From: Staphylospora marina
GTDB taxonomy: Bacteria > Bacillota > Bacilli > Thermoactinomycetales > Thermoactinomycetaceae
Direction of reading: 5' to 3'
NCBI RefSeq assembly: GCF_003856495.1
Contig: NZ_CP034118.1
Coordinates: 2,447,842 to 2,511,841 of the forward strand
Length of the DNA stretch: 64,000 bases
The notes under the pieces are model-generated. The model saw only the letters and a program-made list of their open reading frames with translations. It searched no databases and was not told the DNA's origin. The position numbers and the translations under genes are program-made. Shown in pieces: positions 1 through 8,089 of this stretch (the first letter of the stretch is position 1; every line of letters starts with the position of its first letter).

Positions 1-761
1 TCCAGAATCCCTCCGCCAAAGTGAGCGCCCATTACGTGATCCGTTCCAGTGACGGCCAGATCACGCAAATGGTGCAGAACAAGGACATCGCCTGGCATGC
101 CGGCAACTGGAACTACAACGTCCATTCCATCGGCATCGAACACGAAGGATATGTCAGCGATCCCGCCTGGTTCACCGATGCCATGTACCGCGCCTCGGCC
201 AACCTGACCCGTTGGCTCTGCGACCGGTACGGCATTCCCAAAACGCGGTCCCGCATCATCGGGCACAATGAAGTTCCGGGAGCCACCCACACCGACCCCG
301 GCACCCATTGGGACTGGAACTACTACATGTCCCTGGTGAACCAGTCGGCATCCTCGGAGATCATCGTGGACAATGCCACCTCCGGCCGGTTCTCCGCCAG
401 TGCCAACTGGCAAACCGCCACTTGGAACACCCAGAAATACGGAGCCGACTACCGCTTCACCAATCCGGAACCGGTGAGCGATCCCGCCTGGTGGAAAGTG
501 AACGTGCCGGCTTCCGGTGCCTACGACATCTACGCCTGGTGGCCGGCCAACAGCGGGTACAATTCCAACGTTCCCTACGTGATCAAAACCACATCCGGCT
601 TTCAGTACGTCCACGTCAATCAGCAGCAGAACGGAGGCAAGTGGAATTTCCTCGGCACCTTCAACCTTAATGCCGGCGATGACTGGGTGGTGGGAGTGTC
701 CCGCTGGACAAGCGCCTCCGGTTACATCATGGCTGACGCGGTGAAGCTGGTCCGACGATGA
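1..761 (+). CDS. N-acetylmuramoyl-L-alanine amidase, 5' end missing
   Basis: The gene is cut by the left edge; the frame is open from base 3. The first ~105 residues are an Amidase_2 (AmpD/PGRP-like) catalytic domain, which cleaves the amide bond between MurNAc and the stem peptide. GHNEVPG and HTDPG carry the second zinc His and the zinc Asp; the first zinc His would lie off the window. Residues from about 110 to 246 form a beta-rich domain (WWKVNVPASGAYDIYAWWP, then a Trp-rich end) resembling the golvesin C-terminal-like carbohydrate-binding domain. This suggests a secreted, wall-bound hydrolase. The signal peptide cannot be seen. Family call is firm; the role (autolysis, spore wall or competition) is not. 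Confidence 0.88.
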   Translation, partial: QNPSAKVSAHYVIRSSDGQITQMVQNKDIAWHAGNWNYNVHSIGIEHEGYVSDPAWFTDAMYRASANLTRWLCDRYGIPKTRSRIIGHNEVPGATHTDPGTHWDWNYYMSLVNQSASSEIIVDNATSGRFSASANWQTATWNTQKYGADYRFTNPEPVSDPAWWKVNVPASGAYDIYAWWPANSGYNSNVPYVIKTTSGFQYVHVNQQQNGGKWNFLGTFNLNAGDDWVVGVSRWTSASGYIMADAVKLVRR

Positions 762-767
762 AGGTCA

Positions 768-792
768 CCGGGCCGCAGAGCAGGCGGCCCGG
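768..792 (+). terminator. hairpin after the amidase gene
   Basis: A perfect 9-bp stem (CCGGGCCGC, 768-776, against GCGGCCCGG, 784-792) with a 7-base loop starts 7 bases after the stop codon. The T-tract is poor, so this is only a probable terminator. Confidence 0.45.
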
Positions 793-924
793 TCGCTCGT
801 CTTCGCCACGCGCGGCCATCGCCCGGACATCGGCGTTGCGGCCCCCTTGTAACCCATGATGGTTTCCTTGCTCTTTTGTTCAACTCCTCGACAAAATCAG
901 CCAAAGTTTTCGTCATTGCCTCCC

Positions 925-953
925 TTGATTGCGAACACTTGTTCGTGTAAGAT
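925..953 (+). promoter_or_regulatory. SigA promoter with embedded LexA (DinR) box
   Basis: A -35 TTGATT (925-930) and a -10 TAAGAT (948-953) are separated by exactly 17 bases. The spacer contains CGAACACTTGTTCG (932-945), a perfect match to the Bacillus SOS operator core GAAC-N4-GTTC. A repressor bound there would cover the promoter, so the following YolD-like gene should be induced by DNA damage. Confidence 0.85.
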
Positions 954-978
954 CGATAGCAAGAGGAGGCGATGTCCC

Positions 979-1302
979 ATGTCATGGCACCATGAAAGCC
1001 GCTGGCTGGAAGAAAACCGGCTGTTTCTCCCGTTGTTGCTGGAGTCCGGGAACAAGCGGAAGTCTTCGTGGCGTCCGCCCCGGCTGAGCGACGGGCAGCT
1101 TGAATACCTGAGCTTCCTGCTGGAAGAAGCCCATGAACTGAACCGCCCCGTGATCGTCACGTTCGCCGGACGAAGATCCCCGCTGCAGTTCTGCGGACGG
1201 GTGACCCGCATACAGCCGTACGAAGGCTGGTTTGTCATCGCCAACGGCGAACTGAAAAAACTGATTCACTACCGGCAATTGATCGACGTGTATTGGATGT
1301 GA
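979..1302 (+). CDS. YolD-like protein, SOS-regulated
   Basis: The ATG at 979 is chosen because GAGGAGG lies 9 bases upstream; the longer open frame from 856 has no ribosome site. The 107-residue product has the YolD-like pattern: RPPRLSDGQLEYL, a helical segment, then a small beta-barrel-like end (PVIVTFAG..., FCGRVTRIQPYEGWFVIANGELKKLIHYRQLIDV). In Bacillus, YolD-family genes usually sit next to Y-family polymerase genes (uvrX/yqjW) under LexA. Here the gene stands alone, but a LexA box lies in its promoter. The molecular role of YolD is unknown. A bidirectional terminator follows. Confidence 0.75.
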   Translation: MSWHHESRWLEENRLFLPLLLESGNKRKSSWRPPRLSDGQLEYLSFLLEEAHELNRPVIVTFAGRRSPLQFCGRVTRIQPYEGWFVIANGELKKLIHYRQLIDVYWM

Positions 1303-1351
1303 TCCGTGGCGGGATCCCCGGGAAACCACCGGACGGATTCCCGCATGAAAC

Positions 1352-1380
1352 AAGGCTCCTCCGGAATGGAGGAGCCTTTT
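1352..1380. terminator. bidirectional rho-independent terminator
   Basis: GGCTCCTCC (1354-1362), a 5-base loop and GGAGGAGCC (1368-1376) are flanked by AA and TTTT. It ends the YolD-like gene on the plus strand and the converging GNAT operon on the minus strand. Confidence 0.85.
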
Positions 1381-1405
1381 GCACGTGGCGCGAAAACCGC
1401 GATCC

Positions 1406-1972
1406 TCAAAAATTCGCTTCTTCCTTCAACAGAGAAAACATGAGATGGTCTTCCCATCGTCCTTGGATCAGGATGTTTTTGCGGGCCACACCTTCCCGGA
1501 CAAAACCCGCTCGTTCCAGCACCCGGACGGACGCGGTGTTGCGGGGCATCACGCCCGCTTCGATCCGGTGAATGCCCAGTTCGTCAAACGCATACCGGCA
1601 AGCCAGCCGGACCGCTTCCGACACGAGCCCCCGGCCCGTCTGACGTTCATCGAGATAATAGCCCAGAATGCAGGAGGAAAAAGGAATCCCCCGAATGTTG
1701 GCCAGCATGAGGCAACCGGCCAAGGTTCCTTCCTCCCGGAGGAAGATCCCGAATTGCAACCGCTTTCCCTGCTTCTGCTCTTCTTCGATCCGTTGCAGAA
1801 TCTCCGTTTGCTTCTCCAGGGTGAAGTACGAATCGTCCGGCTGCGGCATCGTCGGGATGAAAAAGTCCCGGTTGCGCACGAGCAACTCCCACACGTCCCG
1901 GGCATCCTCCACGCCGAGGGGACGCATGATGATCCTGGTTCCCTCCAGGACCGGTTCCCGGGTTGGCGTCAC
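1406..1972 (-). CDS. GNAT family N-acetyltransferase (RimJ/RimL type)
   Basis: The 188-residue protein has the Acetyltransf_3 layout: N-terminal LEGTRIIMRPL strand, DARDVWELL helix, central strands, LGYYLDERQTGRGLVSEAVRLACRYAF (acetyl-CoA loop in RimJ style), and a late NTASVRVLERAGFVREG motif. Families of this type acetylate alpha-amino groups of ribosomal proteins, antibiotics or small amines with acetyl-CoA; the substrate cannot be told. Its start overlaps the stop of the upstream minus-strand gene by 4 bases, so the two are probably translationally coupled. It terminates at the hairpin at 1352. Confidence 0.85.
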   Translation of the reverse strand: MTPTREPVLEGTRIIMRPLGVEDARDVWELLVRNRDFFIPTMPQPDDSYFTLEKQTEILQRIEEEQKQGKRLQFGIFLREEGTLAGCLMLANIRGIPFSSCILGYYLDERQTGRGLVSEAVRLACRYAFDELGIHRIEAGVMPRNTASVRVLERAGFVREGVARKNILIQGRWEDHLMFSLLKEEANF

Positions 1973-2529
1973 AGCTCCGCACCTCCGTCATCTTCGCCGG
2001 CCATCACGAGGAATTCCGTCTCCCCGTCCTCCCCGTCTTCGGAGGGACGGTCCGTCCGGACGCGCGTCCAGTACCGTTCCTCTTCCGGCACTTGTTCCAG
2101 GAAATCACAGTACTCGCCGATCCAGCGGTCGGGGACATACCGCTCGAAAAAATGACGCTCCGGATGCCGGGAGATGAGCACTTGCCGGTCGAAATCAATG
2201 AGCAGCGACGGCTCCCATCCGGACAGGTCCTGCCAACCGGAAGCCAACGCCTCTTCCATCCACAACGTCAGTTCTTCGCCGTTGATTTGCTGTTCCCGGA
2301 CGTACTCCAGGAACAGATCCACCGTCTCCTCGTCCAGCACGGGGATGCCGAACCGGTCCACCTCCGCATCGGGAGCCATGTGTTCAAACTCGGAATCCAC
2401 GTATGCCTGAGCCCATTTGGGATAATCCATCACCCACAGCTCTTTTTCCGTCACATACCACTGCCATTCTCCACTCCGAATCACGCCGACCACGATGTGT
2501 CTACGGACCTCTTCCATGTTGCATCGCAT
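1969..2529 (-). CDS. conserved-looking hypothetical protein, first gene of GNAT operon
   Basis: I do not recognise this 186-residue acidic protein. It has an aromatic N-terminal part (GVIRSGEWQWYVTEKELWVMDYPKWAQAYV), a middle rich in Glu/Asp helices and a strongly acidic tail (RPSEDGEDGE). No signal peptide or membrane segment is seen. The start is uncertain: ATG at 2529 or ATG at 2517 (MEEVRRHIVV). An AAAGGAGT motif lies about 18 bases upstream of 2529, rather far. The 4-base overlap with the GNAT gene argues that it is a real gene and co-expressed. Confidence 0.65.
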   Translation of the reverse strand: MRCNMEEVRRHIVVGVIRSGEWQWYVTEKELWVMDYPKWAQAYVDSEFEHMAPDAEVDRFGIPVLDEETVDLFLEYVREQQINGEELTLWMEEALASGWQDLSGWEPSLLIDFDRQVLISRHPERHFFERYVPDRWIGEYCDFLEQVPEEERYWTRVRTDRPSEDGEDGETEFLVMAGEDDGGAEL

Positions 2530-2840
2530 CCATTCTTTCTGTCACCGACTCCTTTGGGAGCCGGGAGTGATTGCCCACGCGAAACAAAGATTGGCGGAAA
2601 GCGATTCCCGAAAAGGCCGGCGGCCTCCTCGGGAAGAACCCTCTTGATTCGCTGCATCTTCAACCATTATACAAAAAAGATTCCCCGGCGAACCAGGAAC
2701 GGGAACTTCGACAACGTACGGGTCCGCCGGAAGGATCCGCGGTGAATCCATCGGAATTCCTTGTGCGTTCCGAATCGCTTGTCACGGTTCCCATTCCCCG
2801 AATCACCGGGGAACACACCTGTTTTTCCTTGACGATTCCG
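2530..2840. other. intergenic region, no gene seen
   Basis: This stretch between the divergently placed hypothetical gene and the 3' end of the RND gene holds no convincing ORF. An inverted repeat TTCCCCG (2794-2800)/CGGGGAA (2807-2813) could be a weak terminator of the RND gene, but lacks a T-tract on the minus strand. Confidence 0.5.
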
Positions 2841-5800
2841 TTACACGTGGTTGGGAATGTTCGCCTTTCCTGTCACTTTCTCCTGAATCCGGACCATGAT
2901 GGCGTACATGATCGGGACGATGAACAGGGTCAGCAGGGTGGAAGAGGCGAGACCCCCGATCACCACGACGGCCAGTCCTTGGGAAATCAGGGTCCCTTCA
3001 CCGTATCCCAATCCCAGCGGCAGCAGGGCGAAAATGGTGGCGAGCGCCGTCATGAGAATCGGACGCAAACGGGTTCCGGCCGCCTCGATGAGCGCCTCGC
3101 GCACGGTCATGCCCCGCGCACGCATCTGCTGGACACGGTCGATCAGCACGATCGCGTTCGTCACGACGATTCCGATCAGCATCAGGAATCCGATCATGGA
3201 AGAGACGCTGATCGGCTGTCCTGCGATCAACAGTCCCACCAGTCCCCCGATCAGCGCGAACGGCAGGGAGAACATGATGGTAAACGGTGCGGTCGCTTCC
3301 CCGAACGCGATGATCATCACGATGTACACCGCCGCCACGGCCACCACCATGGCCACTCCCAGCTGCTCGAAGCTCTTGTTCATCTCTTCGGTGTCACCGC
3401 CCATGGTGACCTCGATGCCCTCGGGAATGTCCATGGCGTCAATGACTTTGCGGACTTTGGCGGACACGGCACCGGTGTCTTTGACGGTGATCGCGGCGGT
3501 CACGTTGGCGTACGGACGGGCATTCTCCTTCTGGATGGTGACCGGTCCTTTCTCCTGTTTGACCGTGGCAATGTCACCCAGCTTCACCATCTTGCCGGTC
3601 GCCGTGAGAATGTCCACTTTTTTCAGAGCCTCGACGGTGTTCAGGTTGAGATCGTCTTCCGCCAGCCCCAGTTTCACTTCCTGGGTACGGTTGCCGTGGT
3701 CGATCTCCAAAATCTTGTCGGCTTCCAGCAAACCGCGGACGGTGAATGCCACCTGTTGCGCCACCAGCCCGTGACGGGCCGCTTTGGCATCATCCACCGT
3801 AATGGTCACCTTGTCCTTCTGGGCGCTCAGGTTGTTGCTGACGTTGGTCAGACCCTCCACGGTTTTCACCTTTTCGGTGAGCTCTTCGGTGACCCGTTTG
3901 ACGTCTTCCCGCTTCTCTCCTTTGATGATGACGGAGATGCCGCTGGTGGGCGGTCCCACGCTGGTCACTTCATTGACCGCCACTTCCCCTTCTTTGCCGA
4001 TCGGTGCCAGTTCCCGACGGAAATCTTCCAGGATGCGTTCCATGTCCGTCGACGGGGAGAGACCCACGAAAATCGTGGCGCGGTTGGAACTTCCGATGCT
4101 TCCGTCATTCATCAGCTGGCCGCGCAGGTTGCCGACCGAGGAAGAGATCACTTCCACTTCCTTGTGTTTTCTGACGATGTCCTCGATTTTCTTCGTCACT
4201 TCATCCGTTTTCGACAACTCGGTGCCGGAAGGCATCTTCAGGCTGATGCGCACCGCTTTGTCCTTTTCCGCCGGCAGGAAGCTGGTTCCCACGAGCGGAA
4301 TCAAGCCCAGGCTGCCCACCAAGAGCAGCACGGATGCCGTCAACACCAAGCCTTTTCTGTCCAGTGCCCAGGCCAGCGCCTTGCGGTACCGCTGACCCAT
4401 GCGGCTTTCGTTGTGCTCCGCCCGCATCGGCGTTTTTCTCAGGAGCATCAGGCGGGCCAACACGGGAACAATGGTGACGGCGACGACCAGCGAGCACAGC
4501 AGGGAAACGGCCACGGTCAGGGCGAACGGCGTGAACACTTTGCCCACGATGCCGTCCACGAAGGCCAGCGGCACGAAGACGGCCACGGTGGTCAGCGTGG
4601 ACGACGTGATGGCCGAAGCCACTTCTTTGGTGGCCATCCGGATCAGTTCGCTGTCCCGCTTCGGATTTTTCATCAGATGGCGGTAAATGTTCTCAATGAC
4701 CACGATGCTGTCGTCCACCACGCGACCGATCGCCACGGCCAAGCCGCCCAGCGTCATCACGTTCAGGGTGATGTCCGTTTGTCCCAGAATGGCCAGGGTC
4801 GCCATCACCGACACCGGGATGGACACGATCGAAATCAGCGTGGTCCGGAAATTGCGCAGGAACAGCAGGATGATCACCGAGGCGAACAGCGCTCCCAGCG
4901 CACCCTCACGCACCATGGAATGCACGGACGCTTTCACGCTCTTGGACGAGTCGAACAGGGTGAGAATGTTCACAAGCGAAGCGTGGTCCTTCTCAAGAGC
5001 GGCCACTTTTTCCCGCACCTTGTCCGCCACTTCCACGAGGTTGGCATCCGGATCCTTCACGATGTCAATGTTCACGGACGTCTTGCCGTCCGTCCGGGTC
5101 ACCAGCGTGCCTTCCCCCGCCGATTCGGTGATGGAGGCCAGCTCGGACAGCTTCACCGTCTGGATCTCCACTTCCTTCACTTTGGGGGCCGGAGCTTTGG
5201 CCGCCCCGGATTTCGGCGCAGGCGCCGAAGGCATTTTCATCGAATTTCCGGCCGAGCCTTTCGGCAACTTGCTCTGCATTTTCCGCAGTTCATCCGCCAT
5301 GACTTTCAACACTTGCTGCTTGGCGGCGATGCTTCCCTTCAGCTTGGCCGCTTCCGCCTGCAAGGCCGGATCATCCGGATTTTGCTGCAGTTTGGCGGTC
5401 ACTTCGTTCAGCGCCAGCAGTTCCCCGACCAACTGGGCCTGAATCAACTGCGCCTGCTGGAGGGCTTGCCCCAGGCCTCCGACCGCCTGGCCGAGTCCTC
5501 CCATGGCCTGCCCCATGCCGCTGACCGCCTGACCGAGACCCCCGACGGCCTGCCCGAGTCCGCCGACGGCTTCACCCAATCCCTGGAATCCCTTGCCGAT
5601 TTCCTTGAAGGCATCTTCAAAGCCCTCGGCCGGATTCACGGGAACCGTGATCTCATAATTTTTCAGATCATCCACGTTGCGAATTTTCTGCTCGATGCGA
5701 ACCGGCATATCCACCCGGTCCACCGTCAGATCTCCCACCGGCAGCGAGAGATTGGCGCTCATCAGCGCCTGTTGGACCTGTTGGGCGGAGAGATTGTACT

Positions 5801-6380
5801 TTTTCAGCTTGTCGGGTTTCAGGCGAATGTAGACTGCCTTGTCGCCTTCCCCCTTGATCTGCACTTCCCCCACACCGTTCACGGACTCCAGCGCGGGCCG
5901 TGCCACGTCTTCCGCCCAGCGCTCCAGCTCGGACGGTCCCATCTTGGAGCTGGTGACGGCCATGCTCACCACGGGAAGCGTATTGAACCCGAACCGGTTA
6001 AACATGGGATCCATGGCGCCTTCCGGCAGATTCAACCGGTTGATGGCATCCTCCATCTCCTGTTGCGCCTTGTCAAGATCCGTATCAAATTCCATCTCGG
6101 CCACAATCACCGACGTGCTGTCGGCCGAAATCGAAGTGACCTTTTTCATGCCCTTGATCCCCTGGATCGCCTTTTCAATGGGCTGGGTCACCTTGTCGTC
6201 AATGTCTTCCGGCGATGCCCCCGGATACGGCGTGATGGCAACCACCACCGGGAAACTGATGTCCGGCATGGCTTCCATCTTCAACTGCGACGCAGTGTAC
6301 ACCCCTCCCCCCGTCACCAGAATGACGAGGATCAGAATGGCCGCCACGTTGCGCAGCGAAAAACGGGTCAACCAGTTCAA
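2841..6380 (-). CDS. RND-family efflux transporter (SwrC/YerP-like)
   Basis: At about 1,179 residues this matches the HAE/ACR_tran family: N-terminal helix (FSLRNVAAILILVILV), a first periplasmic-type loop (EAMPDISFPVVVAITPYPGASPEDID), a TM bundle with GGLAVAIGRVVDDSIVVIENIYRH (signature with the DD proton-relay pair), and a second half repeating the pattern. Such pumps export lipophilic compounds by proton antiport; in Bacillus, SwrC gives surfactin self-resistance and works without an adjacent membrane fusion protein, as here. TTG at 6380 is preferred because AAAGGAGG abuts the upstream TTG at 6389 with no spacing. Residues ~267-307 hold an unusual GGLGQAV heptad repeat, followed by a helical segment and a Pro/Ala linker. 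Confidence 0.93.
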   Translation of the reverse strand: MNWLTRFSLRNVAAILILVILVTGGGVYTASQLKMEAMPDISFPVVVAITPYPGASPEDIDDKVTQPIEKAIQGIKGMKKVTSISADSTSVIVAEMEFDTDLDKAQQEMEDAINRLNLPEGAMDPMFNRFGFNTLPVVSMAVTSSKMGPSELERWAEDVARPALESVNGVGEVQIKGEGDKAVYIRLKPDKLKKYNLSAQQVQQALMSANLSLPVGDLTVDRVDMPVRIEQKIRNVDDLKNYEITVPVNPAEGFEDAFKEIGKGFQGLGEAVGGLGQAVGGLGQAVSGMGQAMGGLGQAVGGLGQALQQAQLIQAQLVGELLALNEVTAKLQQNPDDPALQAEAAKLKGSIAAKQQVLKVMADELRKMQSKLPKGSAGNSMKMPSAPAPKSGAAKAPAPKVKEVEIQTVKLSELASITESAGEGTLVTRTDGKTSVNIDIVKDPDANLVEVADKVREKVAALEKDHASLVNILTLFDSSKSVKASVHSMVREGALGALFASVIILLFLRNFRTTLISIVSIPVSVMATLAILGQTDITLNVMTLGGLAVAIGRVVDDSIVVIENIYRHLMKNPKRDSELIRMATKEVASAITSSTLTTVAVFVPLAFVDGIVGKVFTPFALTVAVSLLCSLVVAVTIVPVLARLMLLRKTPMRAEHNESRMGQRYRKALAWALDRKGLVLTASVLLLVGSLGLIPLVGTSFLPAEKDKAVRISLKMPSGTELSKTDEVTKKIEDIVRKHKEVEVISSSVGNLRGQLMNDGSIGSSNRATIFVGLSPSTDMERILEDFRRELAPIGKEGEVAVNEVTSVGPPTSGISVIIKGEKREDVKRVTEELTEKVKTVEGLTNVSNNLSAQKDKVTITVDDAKAARHGLVAQQVAFTVRGLLEADKILEIDHGNRTQEVKLGLAEDDLNLNTVEALKKVDILTATGKMVKLGDIATVKQEKGPVTIQKENARPYANVTAAITVKDTGAVSAKVRKVIDAMDIPEGIEVTMGGDTEEMNKSFEQLGVAMVVAVAAVYIVMIIAFGEATAPFTIMFSLPFALIGGLVGLLIAGQPISVSSMIGFLMLIGIVVTNAIVLIDRVQQMRARGMTVREALIEAAGTRLRPILMTALATIFALLPLGLGYGEGTLISQGLAVVVIGGLASSTLLTLFIVPIMYAIMVRIQEKVTGKANIPNHV
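5460..5582 (-). repeat. in-frame heptad repeat inside the RND gene
   Basis: Six successive 21-base units encode variants of GGLGQAV (GLGEAVG, GLGQAVG, GLGQAVS, GMGQAMG, GLGQAVG, GLGQAL) in the first extracytoplasmic loop. The pattern suggests a Gly-rich helix or coiled-coil extension with small residues at fixed spacing. Confidence 0.9.
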
Positions 6381-6553
6381 TGGCCGCAACCTCCTTTACG
6401 CAACGGAAAATTTGCAGCACCGTCTCCCGAAAGATCCCCGAGAAACCAATATATGGACGATCCGACCCAAAAAAGGGATTCACCCCTCCCGAACCGGATC
6501 CGCCATCGCTGTGCCCTTCACATGCAAATCCCCGTTTTTCCCAACACAAACCA

Positions 6554-6585
6554 AGTGTATGAAAAATAGTTAATCACATCAACTA
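6554..6585 (-). promoter_or_regulatory. RND gene promoter with dyad operator
   Basis: On the minus strand TTGATG (6582-6577) and TACACT (6559-6554) are 17 bases apart. The dyad TAGTT-N9-AACTA (6567-6585) overlaps the -35, as expected of a MarR- or TetR-type repressor site. No matching regulator gene is in the window. Confidence 0.5.
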
Positions 6586-6687
6586 ATTGGCTGTGACGTC
6601 TTTATGGACAAAACATGACCAACCGTTCAGCAGGTGGGGGGCATGTGCACAAAAAAAGCGCTGAGTCCGGTGGATTTACATGTACAA

Positions 6688-6715
6688 AAAAGCCTCTCCG
6701 CTTTGGAGAGGGTTT
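6688..6715 (-). terminator. terminator of the left-most CRISPR unit
   Basis: Read on the minus strand, CCTCTCC, a 5-base loop and GGAGAGG (6711-6693) are followed by CTTTTTT. It lies downstream of the leftward-read CRISPR relic at 6773-6867. Confidence 0.7.
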
Positions 6716-6772
6716 TGCTGGAAAAGGGAGATGCAGGGATTTTGATGATTCCAATAGCAGGGTTTCGATTTG

Positions 6773-6867
6773 CATTCAGTTCCACCATGGATGCAACCCA
6801 AACTTTCAACATGCTCTACCTTCAAGTCATGTTCGGCTTTCAATTCCACCATGGATGCAACCCAAAC
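6773..6867 (-). CRISPR. mini CRISPR array A (two repeats, one spacer)
   Basis: Two 31-base repeats (6837-6867 and, more diverged, 6773-6803) flank one 33-base spacer (6804-6836). In the minus-strand sense they start GTTTGGGTTGCATCCATGG and the proximal one ends in ATTGAAAG, the 8-base handle typical of type I/III repeats. A leader with promoter lies directly to the right, and a terminator to the left. Repeats differ from array D by three or more bases, so this array is probably decaying. No cas gene is present. Confidence 0.65.
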
Positions 6868-6971
6868 CCCATTGTGAACACCAGACAAATCAAGACTTTT
6901 TCATTATACCAAACCCCCAAAAAGTCTGTGAACCGGGAGTCCTGCAAAAACCCCGGGAGGTTCACAGACTT
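6868..6971 (-). promoter_or_regulatory. CRISPR leader A with promoter and upstream terminator
   Basis: This ~100-base segment recurs beside arrays B and D. On the minus strand it has -35 TTCACA (6932-6927), an 18-base spacer and a perfect -10 TATAAT (6908-6903), directing transcription into the repeats. Its outer part is a 13-bp inverted repeat (6922-6934/6959-6971) followed by five T on the minus strand: a terminator that insulates the leader, with the -35 inside its 3' arm. Confidence 0.7.
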
Positions 6972-7026
6972 AGATTCACTATTCAGAAAAAATACCCTTC
7001 TGTCACTGACCTGGTGCTCCTCACAC

Positions 7027-7109
7027 CAATAAAAGCCGGTGCCCTCCCCTGTGAGTGCCTTTGCCATTGCAACGAAATGAGCGGGGAATGGCTTCCGGCG
7101 GTCTCCCTC
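7027..7109. repeat. interspersed palindromic repeat, single copy
   Basis: An ~83-base unit with imperfect complementary ends (GCCGG...CCGGC outside, CCCTCCCCTG against GCGGGGAATGG inside) and the conserved middle GAGTGCCTTTGCCATTGCAA. Three further copies lie in tandem at 11471-11725. In both places it sits just outside a CRISPR leader. Confidence 0.75.
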
Positions 7110-7207
7110 ACACAATACCCGCCATGGATCCAACTCAACCGTGGACCCCAACGACGAAATGGCCGCGTTTTTCTGACACACAATACCACCATGGATCCAA
7201 CTCAACC
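7109..7207 (-). CRISPR. mini CRISPR array B (two degenerate repeats)
   Basis: Two copies (7109-7140, 7177-7207) share CCATGGATCCAACTCAACC and flank a 36-base spacer (7141-7176). Compared with array D they have lost the ATTGAAAG end (ACACAATACC on the plus strand replaces CTTTCAATTCC), so they may be inactive. A diverged leader follows on the right. Confidence 0.55.
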
Positions 7208-7311
7208 CCCATTGTGAACACCAGGTAAATCAAGGCTTCTTCGTTATATCAAACCTCAAAAAAGTCTGTGAACCGGGAGTCCTGCACAAACTCCGGGAGA
7301 TTCACAGACTT
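7208..7311 (-). promoter_or_regulatory. CRISPR leader B, diverged copy
   Basis: The segment aligns with leader A over its length, but the minus-strand -10 is TATAAC (7248-7243) and the terminator stem (7262-7274/7299-7311) carries a mismatch. This suggests a duplicated, decaying leader. Confidence 0.6.
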
Positions 7312-7393
7312 CGGGTCAAACTCACCACTTTGTTCAGCCAGACATCTTCATACACAACAAAACAAATAAAACTATGCGTGCTTCTCACCTGTG

Positions 7394-7741
7394 TTAAAAC
7401 AACTTGTCCAACAAGGTTTTGATTTTCTCCCAGTCAGAAGGGTGACACTTGCCCATATACCTGTGAAATGCTCTGATCGGAGCATAATCAATTTTGGAAA
7501 CACGTGCGGTCGTGGGAACGATCAGTCCATATTCTTCCCACCCTTCGAGAACGAAATCAAACTTGTTCCTTGGCGGGCGTGAGGTGCAATGAACGATGAT
7601 CGCGGAGTTGTCGATATACTTTCCCACAATAATGGCCGGCCGCACTTTCATTTCCCATTTTTCCTGCCCATTTCCCGATCCTTTCGAATTTTCAAACGCG
7701 ACGCGAACCAACCAAATGGCCCCTTGAGAGAATTTGCTCAT
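7394..7741 (-). CDS. PemK/MazF-family toxin
   Basis: The 115-residue frame starting MSKFSQGAIWLVRVAFE has the PemK/MazF plan: a first strand with GxIWxV, KVRPAIIVG, HCTSRPPR and GLIVPTTARVSKID, close to the family's usual ~110 residues. Family members are sequence-specific mRNA endonucleases held inactive by a cognate antitoxin. A weak GGAAG lies 8 bases before the ATG at 7741; the longer open frame to 7855 is less likely. The start lies inside the upstream small gene (50-base overlap), a usual toxin-antitoxin arrangement. Confidence 0.85.
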   Translation of the reverse strand: MSKFSQGAIWLVRVAFENSKGSGNGQEKWEMKVRPAIIVGKYIDNSAIIVHCTSRPPRNKFDFVLEGWEEYGLIVPTTARVSKIDYAPIRAFHRYMGKCHPSDWEKIKTLLDKLF

Positions 7742-7880
7742 AGATGTCGTCTTCCGGATACCATTCGTCTTCTGTGATGTGAATCGCGTCTTTCGGCTGT
7801 TGGTCATTCGGGAGAAATTTGGTTTGATCCAAACGGCGTCCTTCAAGCCAATCATCCATACGCCGTTTCAATATTTTCAT
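7692..7880 (-). CDS. probable antitoxin of the PemK-like toxin
   Basis: The 62-residue acidic protein begins MKILKRRMDDWLEGRRLDQ and ends with an acidic stretch (ITEDEWYPEDDIYEQILSRG) that could wrap the toxin. GGGAG precedes the ATG at 7880. No clear HTH or ribbon-helix-helix is seen; the role is inferred from size, charge, position and the 50-base overlap with the toxin gene. Confidence 0.6.
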   Translation of the reverse strand: MKILKRRMDDWLEGRRLDQTKFLPNDQQPKDAIHITEDEWYPEDDIYEQILSRGHLVGSRRV

Positions 7881-8050
7881 TGTACCAGCTCCCGGAGCTG
7901 ACGGAATTCTTATTTCTATTATAAAGCATCCGGATTGATTTTTACACCTCCTGTCCGCTTTTTTACAGAAAAGAAAAGGCCCGACAGGCCTCTGTGGCAA
8001 TCCATTTTTCAGTGATTCGCTTCAATTATGTAATGATCTCGTCAGCAAGA

Positions 8051-8078
8051 GACGGGACCCGTCGCCACGGGTCCCGTC
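8051..8078 (-). terminator. 12-bp perfect hairpin
   Basis: GACGGGACCCGT (8051-8062), loop CGCC, ACGGGTCCCGTC (8067-8078). It lies just past the stop of the small minus-strand gene at 8090 and probably ends it, although the T-tract is weak. Confidence 0.55.
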
Positions 8079-8089
8079 TTGACCGAATA

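Noticed and set aside
2571..6569. 1,332-residue open frame on the plus strand opposite the RND gene
   Set aside because: It is rich in His, Arg and Gln, as expected from reading the complement of a GC-rich gene; the RND frame on the other strand explains the region.
6615..7217. Overlapping frames of up to 200 residues in the 6.6-7.2 kb region
   Set aside because: They read through CRISPR repeats, leader and hairpins; no start site or domain supports coding.
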